Positions 10,001 to 18,727 of a stretch of DNA of 64,000 nt are shown in pieces. Under the pieces are notes generated by a model. The model had not been told where the DNA came from and made no database searches. It saw only the letters and a program-made list of their open reading frames with translations. The stretch lies in contig OZ037923.1 in assembly GCA_964035575.1 (NCBI GenBank), positions 496,001-560,000 on the forward strand. The letters run 5' to 3'. The position numbers and the translations under genes were made by a program. This DNA is from Rhynchopus sp. YZ270_cl-10. Its lineage: Eukaryota > Euglenozoa > Diplonemea > Diplonemida > Diplonemidae. Numbering within the stretch: the first letter of the stretch is position 1; every line of letters begins with the position of its first letter.

Positions 10001-10614
10001 TCGTCGTCGTGGTCTACATGAAGAATCGCGCCCTCTTGATGACTGTGTGTTGTCTTCTTTTCAGGCTCAACACTCTTTTTCCTTTTAAGTCTCGAAGGGA
10101 GTTCGAACGGAGGGATGACACCATCCTCAAAATCCGCTTCCAACCGCCCAGCATTCGGTGTCCTAAGCTGCGAAGGTGAGATCAGCTTTGAATATGAAGG
10201 TTGAATAAACGTTGGCGAAACCGGGACTGCACCTTCATCCTTCACGGTCGCCTTTTTAAGGGACATTCCGTCACCGCGAATCATGGTTCCATTGCGAAAA
10301 GCCTTGCTTGGACCGTGGGTAACACTGCAGGCATGGGTGGAAGAGAGGGGGTGGCCTTTAACAGGGTGGTCTGTCTGATCCTCACGGCGTTCAGGACCAG
10401 GGGAGCCCGTTGCGACGCGGGGGCGGTAAGTGGTGTTGGTAGCTTCGTGTTGGTGCCATGAGGTCACATCCTGGCCGTTCATTGGCGACACCGCCGTCGC
10501 TTCTGAAATGGCACGTGGCGAGAGGGGGTCGGACACCCCAGAGAAGGTAGGGGACTGGCTTGGAGAGGAGGGTGAAGAGGAAGAGGGGCGTGAATCCCTC
10601 CCAGAGTCGCTCAT
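7099..10614 (-). CDS. PDZ-domain coiled-coil protein, low complexity
   Basis: 1171 aa from MSDSGRDSR; the longer upstream frame has no support. The N-terminal half (about 1-620) is a Ser/Pro/Arg-rich disordered region with many SP motifs, likely phosphorylation targets. Residues about 685-920 are alpha-helical with coiled-coil stretches (KKLAAMVTELKAERKEQEF, QTKKRALSGNAVMQRMQDN). A PDZ domain follows at about 955-1030: GVRVAGVDAGGPGYVAGL, then LQPGDVIIQL and FRQVALAMRPGSIVSISYL. This matches the usual glycine turn, GDxI strand and second helix. Near the C-terminus is an RNPSPL hexapeptide repeat, about four units. It is probably a cytoskeletal or cortical scaffold; no specific family is claimed. 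Confidence 0.85.
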   Translation of the reverse strand: MSDSGRDSRPSSSSPSSPSQSPTFSGVSDPLSPRAISEATAVSPMNGQDVTSWHQHEATNTTYRPRVATGSPGPERREDQTDHPVKGHPLSSTHACSVTHGPSKAFRNGTMIRGDGMSLKKATVKDEGAVPVSPTFIQPSYSKLISPSQLRTPNAGRLEADFEDGVIPPFELPSRLKRKKSVEPEKKTTHSHQEGAILHVDHDDDTPGTVPASPNNKKQSLKKHTTSRERSESSGTVDAHNTSSKSNATVPAMSPSAHGSASRARVTLTDMKLTAEELLLDETGSEGDDDDFSFPLSPPVPISRSELRSPSEKASRGSRVVSPRSPPQTRSFQEGAFVRPELSYNMSPYETRRYQSPGDESLDNFYRSEPGRGARVRSPVSPISPKVQLTPHTPRGASPKTTRTPSKSRRPTSDEILYQQRKSMALSAKSKRQKSPKKREERSPVTEQISPVYVGIRQEASVRSERREENQERPRSLSPIERERIAQRGSWSTGSFQGTPQSDALQASFTSSDGVRENGKRGRRASRKRTRSSQKTTASPPSPVRGATAYAPAYRAMSLPSRASVSYHNNTSGEKVDEGSGVAEGQVEAKPSLMLTQTLKMVDNKDYGVRPKDPLSPKFRERFSPSGLPRLCSHENKWEIARSLELTIDSLQDNTAPKDNVFISSGSYSIASGKAADKLKKLSPNERELVTACEIGLRLLAELNSNKQFAKERQGAVTKKAKKLAAMVTELKAERKEQEFEIAELKRRLIDGGRGQDKQNKNIAEVRQHAVHSSASEKQKSVLSRYFRKLGEHRKGNSSARRKTRTDVLEGELLDRIESVKRLEETCIFYDTKLRGLASRTMDKNNELEALVEQTKKRALSGNAVMQRMQDNYALKAIQLVTDLDRKQRKEVEEEEKTSFYDLCAFHDFLRRKLQQDSRRFVRANTHNASLPADDARLRAYLGLEISDGLLLKNDVTQRRKLSQSGGLEEGAGVRVAGVDAGGPGYVAGLQPGDVIIQLSKETVFDAATFRQVALAMRPGSIVSISYLRKLPGQPRHTKHSAIIRTRTTIEDVGFKHVRYVSPELPRPPNISPKVRARSGSRGRADSLERCGAPPTVRALRNPSPLRNPSPLRNPSPLRNPSPTTGRAPSPGGGGVRSPLSYSPAHRMSRRTPPSLPLATPSSVSPVFGRL

Positions 10615-10832
10615 CGCGGGGTAACGACAGAGGGCAGGGCGGGCCGAGACACCTTGTTGTGTATTACTTTTTTGTTTTCTTTTGTGTAACTCTGTGGGGG
10701 TAAAAAAGTGGTAAAAGTGGTAAAAAATACAAAAAAACAAAATTGGTTGGTTCCTTCTGTATTGGATTTTGTAATAATTGTTTCATTTCAGTAATAAAAA
10801 AGGGGGTTTTTAGTTTGGTGTTAACTGCGTTC

Positions 10833-11420
10833 AGGAAGGTGATTGAAACCATGGACGTAGCTCACGATAGAAAAATTGCTCAAAACACGAGTAGAGCACA
10901 TGCGGGCATTCCAGAAAGAAGGAATCATCGAACAGCAGCTCTGGATTCTCACAAATTTCGGGAATCTCCATGGCGATGAAGCTCGCTACAGTAACTCAAT
11001 TCGCATTGAGTTGTGTCGTACTTCTCTGTTGTCTGCCCAGCGCTAAGTCGTTGCCAACAACAACGCATGCATGCATTGCAAATCTGGTGGACCGCGGTAT
11101 TGTTTCCGCCGTGGTTTCCGCAGAACTTTGACGGACTTGAAGTTCGGGCTGGTATACCTGCAGATAAGGTATACCCGCTGCATGGCTCACTTGATGGTGG
11201 GTCACGGTGGGCAATTGAAGAAGATGAAGTAGTACCGCACACCTTCTACGCGGTCATGAAGGCCCAAACAGAAGCTGGGGGGATTACGATGGAGTTTAGT
11301 GAATCTTGCAAAGCGGGTGTGCGTTATGAGACCCAGAAGTTACGAAGTGTCAGGGGTGTCCGTTTCTTACCTGCCAACGAGTTTAAGTGGGATCGAAGGT
11401 TATCGATAACGGAAGGATAG
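10833..11420 (+). pseudogene. broken plus-strand coding remnant, family unknown
   Basis: Protein-like sequence is visible in more than one plus-strand frame: VEHMRAFQKEGIIEQQLWIL near 10880-10960, and AGIPADKVYPLHGSLDGGSR through LPANEFKWDRRLSITEG near 11150-11418. The pieces look like parts of one decayed gene with at least one break. The orientation is opposite to every intact gene in the window, which suggests an inserted or dispersed gene family. It could be a relative of the RHS/Crinkler-like proteins, but no motif proves that. Confidence 0.4.
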
Positions 11421-11797
11421 TGAAGGACATCTGGGAGGTGACACCAAGGAGGGTGTTGTGGGAGAACAAAAAAAATGGGCTCTATGGGTGTGGCTTGACC
11501 CCAAAAATAACACCACCACTCCATGATACCATAATAGGGACATAAAACAAGGGGGAAAAAAGGGATCTTTTGTTTTTTGTTGCTTTTTCTGTCTTAATTT
11601 TTGTGTTGTTGAACATCCAATAACAACCTACAGATGGGTAATTTCTCGTTGGTTTGCTCTCCGCGTTGTCGTTTTGCCCCTTTTTTTTTGTGCTGTTATA
11701 TTTTTTTTTTAGATATCACTACATCGCCCATTTATGCCAAGTATCATTTAACGAACAAACAACCGGTTGTTTTCCCTCCTAGAGGTGGAAGTGTATT

Positions 11798-11887
11798 TGG
11801 TGCTCCTGAAAACCCCATTTTGCGTACTTGTTGCGTACTTAGTGCGTAGCTGTTACGTACTTGGTAATTTTTATTTAAGGAGCACCA
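11798..11887. mobile_element. 90-bp MITE with perfect 10-bp ends
   Basis: Bounded by TGGTGCTCCT and AGGAGCACCA. The interior has repeated TGCGTACTT units (TGCGTACTTGTTGCGTACTT). A related copy lacking one end lies at 24012-24086. Confidence 0.75.
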
Positions 11888-11938
11888 GTCTTTTGTTCTC
11901 TTTCCCTCCCCCTGTAATTTTTTTTTCTTCTTTTGTAG

Positions 11939-11980
11939 TTTCGACAATCACCTGCCTGAGGACGGGTTCTGGTACACAAA
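11939..11980 (+). repeat. family E hairpin repeat, copy 2
   Basis: Reads TTCGACAATCACCTGCCTG, then AGGACGGGTTCTGGTACAC. The hairpin stem is CCTG.C/G.CGGG-like, and the copy is followed by an A/T run. Confidence 0.65.
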
Positions 11981-12136
11981 GAATTTTTTTTTCTTCTTTT
12001 TTTTACTGTGCTCGCAGAACGTCGTAGTCAGAGAATAAAGCAAAGCAGTGTTGTTAAAAAAACGTCTTTTTTTTTTCATTAAAAACCCCCCAATCCAAAA
12101 TTTCAAAAACTCTAAACATTTCGTTTTTTTTTGCGG

Positions 12137-12172
12137 ACGATGAAACCGAACCTCTCTGTATCTTAGTCATCA
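12137..12172 (+). repeat. family A hairpin, degenerate copy 3
   Basis: GACGATGAAACCGAACCTCT and CTTAGTCATC keep the order of the family landmarks. The inner stem is weakened. Confidence 0.45.
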
Positions 12173-12417
12173 AAAAAGAAGGAAAACAAAAAAAAAATAA
12201 AGGAACAAAAAAAGAAGAAACCATGAAAGAACAGCCCTATCTTGGGCACACATTTTTCTTCTTTTTTTCCCTTGGCAATCTCATTTCCCATTCTTCGTTA
12301 CGTTGGTTGTTGTTGTTTTTGTTACATTCCGCCTCCCCTTATACACAGTCTCCTCCCCTTTCTTCTTATTTTACAAAAAAGAAAACGCATTTTTTAAAAA
12401 ATAATTCACCTCAAAAG

Positions 12418-14030
12418 TTACCTCGAAGGGAGGAGGATGTGGATGAACCAGCCCAGGGAGGTGCTCATCATGTAGGGCCCTCTCTTGGCAAGGAAGATCT
12501 TGAGGATGAGGAGGAAGAGCATGGCCCAGGCAACCACACCGCCGACAGCGAGGTAGAACTTAATAAGCTCGCGCTTGCTCTCTCCAAGCGAGTACGGCAC
12601 GCCCTTCTGCTTCGTGAACTCCAGGACCTTCTGAGACATGCACGCCCCCGCCACCACCATCGAGTACGTCGCACACGAGTACAGCAGGCCCAGAAGCGCC
12701 GTCTCCCTCCCGTTCCCAGCCTTCGGGTCTTCCTTGCGGCCGGACCAAGGGTTGAGGATGTTCCAGTACCACCCGCCAACGAGGATGCTGTACACAAACA
12801 CCCAGCCGGTGTACAGCACGTATGTGGCGTAGAGCTCCTGTGGGGAGAGAAAGGGGGTTGAGGTGGGAAAGTGTACAGGAAATAGTACCGTACAGACTCT
12901 GTTGATTTCTGACGGGAGGTAATTGTTTTGTAAAAAGGGCGACTATGCAATTCTGACGGTGGAGAGGGGGCCAAACCAGCTGAACCAGCAAAAAGGTAAA
13001 AATTCAAAACAAGACAGGACCCTGCACGGGCAGAGGGGGGAAAAAAAAAACTCTGGGGGTTTGGGGATATGTGGCATACCCATTCGGGACGGAGGTCGGC
13101 CATGTTGTGCTCGTCGTCGTTCTCAATGCAGTCCTTCTTGTGGACAAGACGCAGAAGGTCGACCTTGCTTGCGTCAAAGGTAGCGAAGTAGACGCCAAAC
13201 ACTCTGCACAGCACAATGCCTGCAGAGCCAAGAATAATGAACACAAGAACGTTCTTCAGAACGTCCTGCGGCTTCTTCTTCTGCTGGAAGTCAGGCGCCA
13301 CATCCTGAGGGCACACACTCAGCTGCGTCCCTGCCTTCATCTTCAGGAACTTGCAGATGTTGTTCGTCTTGAACTCAACATGGCTGCCAATACCATACGC
13401 ATCGTACTCCATCTCCTCCTGCGTCATGATCTGACGCTTCCTCCTCTCACGTCTCTTCGCAGCCTGTCCCAAGGAAGGCGTTTCCTTGCCCAGCTTCTTC
13501 AGGTCCTCCATAAAGCGCAGGTTCTCCTTCTTCGACTTCTTCGACACACTGTCGTCAAGAGGCGAGCGGCCGAACTCAATGTTCTTGTTCGCACCACCCT
13601 CGACGTACGGTGGCATGATGATCAACGACGGCATGTGGCGGAGGTGCAGCTCACGGCGGATGGCCTCTTTGTTGCCGCCACCGCTGCCCTCCTCCACCTT
13701 CACGAAGTACACAGGCTTGTCCTCGTGGTACACACGTCCACCCTTGAACTGATCCTTGTAGGAGTGCACGAAGTCTTCGTACTGCTTGGAGTAGTAGGGG
13801 CAGCCGCCGCATTCCCTGCCTGAACCCTCAGCGATGGTCAAGAGCATGACGACGTAGTACCCATCACGGTTTGCGCCCTTGATGTGACGTGCGTAGGTGT
13901 CGTAGTCGATTGAGATCGGGTCGCGTGCAGAGCCGTCCCCGAACGGGCCGTCGGGGTTCAGGAACTGCGGCTCATGCTCTGCGAGGGCATAAGCAGCGCA
14001 CGACAGCACTGCTGTGAGGGCTGCACGCAT
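12418..14030 (-). CDS. OST3/OST6-like: OST3/OST6-family oligosaccharyltransferase subunit, copy 1
   Basis: Two exons (14030-13080, 12837-12418; 456 aa) flank a 242-nt GTATGC...CACAG intron in phase 0 after EW. Layout: signal peptide (about 1-18, MRAALTAVLSCAAYALAEHE); a thioredoxin-like lumenal domain with C74-G-G-C77 (ECGGCPYYSKQYEDF), the redox pair used by this family to hold glycoprotein cysteines while STT3 glycosylates them; a basic linker; then four membrane spans, VLVFIILGSAGIVLC in exon 1 and three in exon 2 (YVLYTGWVFVYSILVGG, LLGLLYSCATYSMVVAG, VVAWAMLFLLILKIF). Length is above the usual 320-350 aa because of a long charged linker. It lies head-to-tail with a near-copy downstream in coordinate (14364-15944). 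Confidence 0.9.
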
Positions 14031-14363
14031 GGTGTGGTGTTTTTTTCCCTGTTTTGTTGTGTTGTTTGGTTCTCCGAGCCACATAAACACACACGGACAA
14101 TGTTCCACTCTTCGCCATATACCCAACTGCTTTCAACACACAGCCATTATTTGCGCCACAACATACAACACCCTGCCACCTCCCTCCCCAAATACAACAG
14201 AAAAAACACCCCCTTTTTTGATAATTTGTTGGATTGTAGCTGCCATATAGACAGGTCTTCACTGTCATTTTTTTTTCCCTTCTTTTTTCCCTCTTATTTT
14301 GTTTTGTACCTTCGTTAGAGACCAGACCAAATCATGTCTTACGTTTCATTTTCCCCATCCCGT
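14031..14363. other. short spacer between the OST3/6 copies
   Basis: About 330 bp with no gene and no listed repeat. T-rich on the plus strand near 14270-14310. Confidence 0.7.
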
Positions 14364-15944
14364 TTACCACCGTGGGCGCAACATGGTGATGAGAGGCTGC
14401 AGCGCAGTGCCGTTCATGTAGGAGCCGTTCTTGAAAAGGAACATTCTGAGAATCGCGTAGAACATGCACACCCAGCCGGAGACGCCTACTACTGCCAGGG
14501 CGGCTCTGATGCTGCTGCGCAGTGCAGGTGGCAGGGACAGTGCCGCATACTTTGACTTCGTAAAGGCGAGTATGTCCTGCGACATGCTTGCACCCGCTAT
14601 CACCATCGCAAACGTCGCCATCGAATAAAAGAACCCCAGCAACACACTCTCACTCCCGTACTGCTTCCTCGAGCCCGGCGCAACCAGCGTCGGCCCCGCC
14701 CACTTCACCCCGTTCAGCACGTTCCAGTACATTCCACCTGCCAATAGACTGTACACAAACACCCACGAGGCATACGTCGCGTACGTTATGTACAATTCCT
14801 GTAGGTGATGTGGGTTGTGGTAATGGTTCTGAACAGTTGGGCTGTTGCCGCGTGAAGAAAACAAAATAGATGGAAAAGGAAAGGAGGGGGTTTGAATAGG
14901 GACGGTGTGTGTGTGTGTTTGATAACTAGTAGGGGTAATTCTTGCTCAGAATATGGCCCCATGTGTGTGTGTGTGTCTCGAGGAGGAGGGGGTGGGAAGG
15001 TGTCATACCCAGTCGGCACGGAGGTCGGCCATGTTGTGCTCGTCGTCGTTCTCAATGCAGTTCTTTTTGTGGACCAAATAAATCAGGTCCACTCGGCTTG
15101 AGCAGAAGGTAGGAAGGAGTACCCCAAACACTCTGCACAGCACAATGCCTGCAGAGCCAAGAATAATGAACACAAGAACGTTCTTCAGAACGTCCTGCGG
15201 CTTCTTCTTCTTTTCAAAGTCAAGCGCCACATCCTGAGGGCACACACTCAGCTGCGTCCCTGCCTTCATCTTCAGGAACTTGCAGATGTTGTTCGTCTTG
15301 AACTCAACATGGCTGCCACTGCCGTACGCATCGTACTCCATCTCCTCCTGCGTCATGATCTGACGCTTCCTCCTCTCACGTCTCTTCGCAGCCTGTCCCA
15401 AGGAAGGCGTTTCCTTGCCCAGCTTCTTCAGGTCCTCCATAAAGCGCAGGTTCTCCTTCTTCGACTTCTTCGACACACTGTCGTCAAGAGGCGAGCGGCC
15501 GAACTCAATGTTCTTGTTCGCACCACCCTCGACGTACGGTGGCATGATGATCAACGACGGCATGTGGCGGAGGTGCAGCTCACGGCGGATGGCCGCCTTG
15601 TTCCCTCCACCGCTGCCCTCCTCCACCTTCACGAAGTACACAGGCTTGTCCTCGTGGTACACACGACCACCCTTGTACTGATCCTTGTAGGAGTGCACGA
15701 AGTCTTCGTACTGCTTGGAGTAGTAGGGGCAGTTGTGGCAGTTGTTGGAGGTCATGAGCATGACGACGTTGTACCCATCACGGTTTGCACCCTTGATGTG
15801 ACGTGCGTAGGTGTCGTAGTCGATTGAGATCGGGTCGCGTGCAGAGCCGTCCCCGAACGGGCCGTCGGGGTTCAGGAACTGCGGCTCATGCTCTGCGAGG
15901 GCATAAGCAGCGCACGACAGCACTGCTGTGAGGGCTGCACGCAT
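14364..15944 (-). CDS. OST3/OST6-like: OST3/OST6-family oligosaccharyltransferase subunit, copy 2
   Basis: Two exons: 15944-15009 and 14798-14364, 456 aa, with a 210-nt GTATGA...TACAG intron at the same position and phase as in copy 1. Exon 1 is almost identical to copy 1 at nucleotide level, except around the redox motif (here C69-H-N-C72, TSNNCHNCPYYSKQ) and just after the first membrane span. Exon 2 is clearly diverged (WVFVYSLLAGGMYWNVLN, SVLLGFFYSMATFAMVIAG, GVSGWVCMFYAILRMFLF) but keeps the three-span layout. The two genes may therefore encode alternative OST3/OST6 isoforms with different redox loops and different membrane halves, as yeast Ost3/Ost6 and human TUSC3/MAGT1 do. Sequence similarity to one or the other was not resolvable by eye. 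Confidence 0.9.
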
Positions 15945-16014
15945 GGTGTGGTGTTTTTTTTCCCCCTGGTGAAGAGTTACGTTGTACAAACAGAAAGAAA
16001 GCGAGATTTTGACG

Positions 16015-16060
16015 CAATCGACAATCGGCCCCACCCGAGGGCAGGGTTCTGTACACAGCG
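16015..16060 (+). repeat. family E hairpin repeat, copy 3
   Basis: ATCGACAATCGGCCCCACCC, then GAGGGCAGGGTTCTGTACAC. Confidence 0.65.
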
Positions 16061-16232
16061 TTCGCCCCTAAGGATATATTGTCACATAAAAGTAGCCCCT
16101 CTTTTTTTTTGAAATACTTTGCGTGGTTTTTTTTCCACCCTACAAAACGCTGCTACCTCCCGTATTGCTTACCCTTCTCCTTTTTTTAAAATTTGATGTT
16201 TTAAACGAAAAAGTTAACAAAAAAAACAAAAA

Positions 16233-16354
16233 TTGACTTTGAAATACGACAGCCCCTCTCGTGAACAGTGTACCTGTGGTACAATGACCAGGTGTACCCA
16301 GGGTGGACACCCAAACCATGCAGTCCTACAATCCATTTCGAGGTTTACACCTGA
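16233..16354 (+). repeat. family B repeat, copy 3
   Basis: Full length with both hairpins (GTACCTGTGGTAC; GGTGTACCCAGGGTGGACACC). Confidence 0.8.
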
Positions 16355-16812
16355 AAAAACGTTGAAAAAGATGAATTCCACCCTCGCATGCATTCAGTAG
16401 TGTTTTGTGCGTAAAGTGTGTAATAAATATTCTGTAATATTTTTATCACTGCACTACACTCCCACTGACTTAACCTGGCAAGAGGAAACCTCTTTGAGGC
16501 CAAAAAAAAAAAATCACATCTACAACATTGCAGAAGACAGGGATGTGTCCTCAACACGATTTTTGAGGGCGTTATTGCCTTCTCCTTTTTTATCGCCCCC
16601 AATTTGGGCCACCATTTAGGATACAGCCACACCCCTAGAATGGAGCTATACGGGGGGGCGCGGGGTTTTACAATGTTTCACACCCACATCAGTCAAGCAA
16701 AGCTGTGAATAGCTGTAAAAAGCTGGTACACAATTAGTTGTGAAACGTTGTGAAACCCCACCCCCCGCATTGCACCCACCCAGAAGGGGCCCAATCATGG
16801 ATAGAACAGGGT

Positions 16813-16848
16813 GAGATGAACCTAAGCCTCTCTCGCTTTCGTCACCCC
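16813..16848 (+). repeat. family A hairpin, copy 4
   Basis: GAGATGAACCTAAGCCTCTC then GTCACCCC. The right inner arm has decayed. It is followed by GTTTATCGCACAG, as after copy 10. Confidence 0.65.
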
Positions 16849-17713
16849 ACAAACCGTTTATCGCACAGTTGTGGTATTGTATTTAAAAAAAAACAATTAT
16901 ATTTTGAAAGCCAAAAAAAGAGAAGAAGGTTGAAGATGGGTCTACGGGGGTACACGCACACCGTTTAAAAAAAAAGGGAAAAAATCAACAAAAAAAAACT
17001 GATACTGACCTAAAATAACTGAACTGAAACAGGGGCAGAAAGAAGGTTACTTTTTTTTTATAGCATCAACACCAAAAATTGTCAAACAAAGAGACAAATG
17101 GCTATGTACACACACACAAACAAAACAAAAAGAAAACATGTTGAAGATGAAAAAAAATGCCTTCTCGCGAACGCCGCCAGCTACGTTGCACGACCTTTTG
17201 CGGCAGACGTCTCCAAGTACACACCACGACATAACCGCGGCAGGCTGCACACCCCATACTCGGACCTTCCGAAAACCTGGTTGCACATCTCATCAACAAA
17301 AAAAAACGGCGATCGCTATTTATAAAGGCTAGTATGAATAACAGACGGCACGCCTCGCCCTAAAAGACTGACAGAGATTTTTGAGACAAATGACTGGGGG
17401 GGGATCGAATGATTAGACCCGGGCCTATTAGGCGAACCAACCTGACTATTTTATTTTTTTGCCGGTTTTTTTTTTTTTTGGGTGACATTTGGGTGCGGAT
17501 TCCTCTAAGACCAATGCAGAGGTGGAAATGATTAAGATATTCTTAAGATGGAGTTTTGTCCACCAGTGTCGTCTCCTCTTTTTTTTGTAGGTAGAAAGAA
17601 AAGGAAACTGGAGTTGATGCAGGCACAACCTCCGACTGACCCACTGTACGATAGCCAACCATCCGGATGAAAAGCACAAAAAAAAAAAAAAAAAAAAAGA
17701 AAAGAAAAAGTTT

Positions 17714-17752
17714 GTAAGATGGACGTAAAGCTTCACTCTGCTTAGTCATCGT
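17714..17752 (+). repeat. family A hairpin, copy 5
   Basis: GTAAGATGGACGTAAAGC and CTGCTTAGTCATC. The stem is kept with changed loop bases. Confidence 0.6.
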
Positions 17753-17833
17753 GAAAAGGAGAATAATGTGGTGGCAACGAATAAACGAATGGGGGGTTTG
17801 AAGGTTTGTTTTGTTTTGTTTTTGCTACTTTAT

Positions 17834-17941
17834 CCACCTGATTTTTACCCCGCGTATAGGTGCGTAAAGGCCCGTATAGGCCAAACTCCACCCATTTTCC
17901 CCAGCCTTTACGCGCCTATACGCGGGGTAAAAATCAGGTGG
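17834..17941. mobile_element. 108-bp near-perfect inverted repeat (MITE/foldback)
   Basis: The arms of about 38 bp run CCACCTGATTTTTACCCCGC...GCGTAAAGGC and its complement, with one mismatch. They enclose about 30 bp. The arm contains an internal CGTATAGG repeat. The near-perfect pairing suggests recent insertion or active correction. Confidence 0.8.
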
Positions 17942-18074
17942 TTTATTTTGTATTTTTCAAAAACAAAAACAACTGAGGGGGGTTTACAAAAAAAAAGAGA
18001 AAAAATCTTGAAAAGCTGAACACCCGCTTCTTCGCGCGCATCTATCAAAATAATATCAAGAAACGAAAGCAGAG

Positions 18075-18186
18075 TTGGAATACAAAGCCCTCTCAATGCC
18101 AATGTACCTTGGTGCAATGACCGGCTGTAATGGGGTGGACACCCCAACCATGCAGTCCTACAATCCATTTCGTGGTTTACATCTGA
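18075..18186 (+). repeat. family B repeat, copy 4
   Basis: Full length. The first stem is GTACCTTGGTGC and the second is GGGGTGGACACCCC. Confidence 0.8.
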
Positions 18187-18437
18187 TAGAAGTATTTCAA
18201 AATCTGCATTCAAGAAATTGATAGCATAGGAGGAGGGGATCAATAAATGTTCCCATCTTTCTTGAAAAGAGAAATACCAGGGGGGTTTTTTTTTGTAGAC
18301 AAGAGACTGTTTCAATGTGCACAAAATAGAAACTTAACACTCATCACACGATAAAACCCATGGGAGACAGGCCCCCTCGGGCCCCCCCTCCCGAGCAATG
18401 CCAGCCCCCCCCTCCAAAAATTTTGATGATAAAAGTT

Positions 18438-18481
18438 TATTAGAATGACCTGAAAAGCCTCTGTGTGCTTTAGCCCATCTC
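18438..18481 (+). repeat. family A hairpin, copy 6
   Basis: TTAGAATGACCTGAAAAGCC then GTGCTTTAGCCCATCT. Diverged. Confidence 0.5.
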
Positions 18482-18610
18482 AAATAAAACTTTTGGGAAG
18501 ACACATTCTCCAAAAAAAGAGAGGTTCAAAGCGCAACAAAAAACGCCTCACCGTTGATCGGCGAAGCCTCAGGGCTTTTGGTTCCTAACCAAAAAAAGAG
18601 AGAAAAAAAT

Positions 18611-18648
18611 TATAAGATGATCCTAAGCCTCTCCTGCTCAGTCACCTT
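18611..18648 (+). repeat. family A hairpin, copy 7
   Basis: TATAAGATGATCCTAAGCC and GCTCAGTCACCTT. Confidence 0.75.
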
Positions 18649-18727
18649 TTTTAAAAAAAGTAGTTATCGATACAACCCCCCCACCGCCCACCCCCTACCC
18701 TAATTAGAAAACAACCGGGTTTCTCTT

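Larger units (their letters stand above)
10615..12417. other. spacer with broken plus-strand ORF and MITE
   Basis: No intact gene. It contains the broken plus-strand coding remnant (about 10833-11420), a MITE (11798-11887), family E copy 2 and a degenerate family A copy. Confidence 0.65.
15945..18727. other. repeat-rich spacer
   Basis: No gene in 2.8 kb. It contains family E copy 3, family B copies 3 and 4, family A copies 4-7, a partial family F, a 108-bp inverted repeat (17834-17941) and poly-A runs. The short open frames are A/T-run artefacts. Confidence 0.75.
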
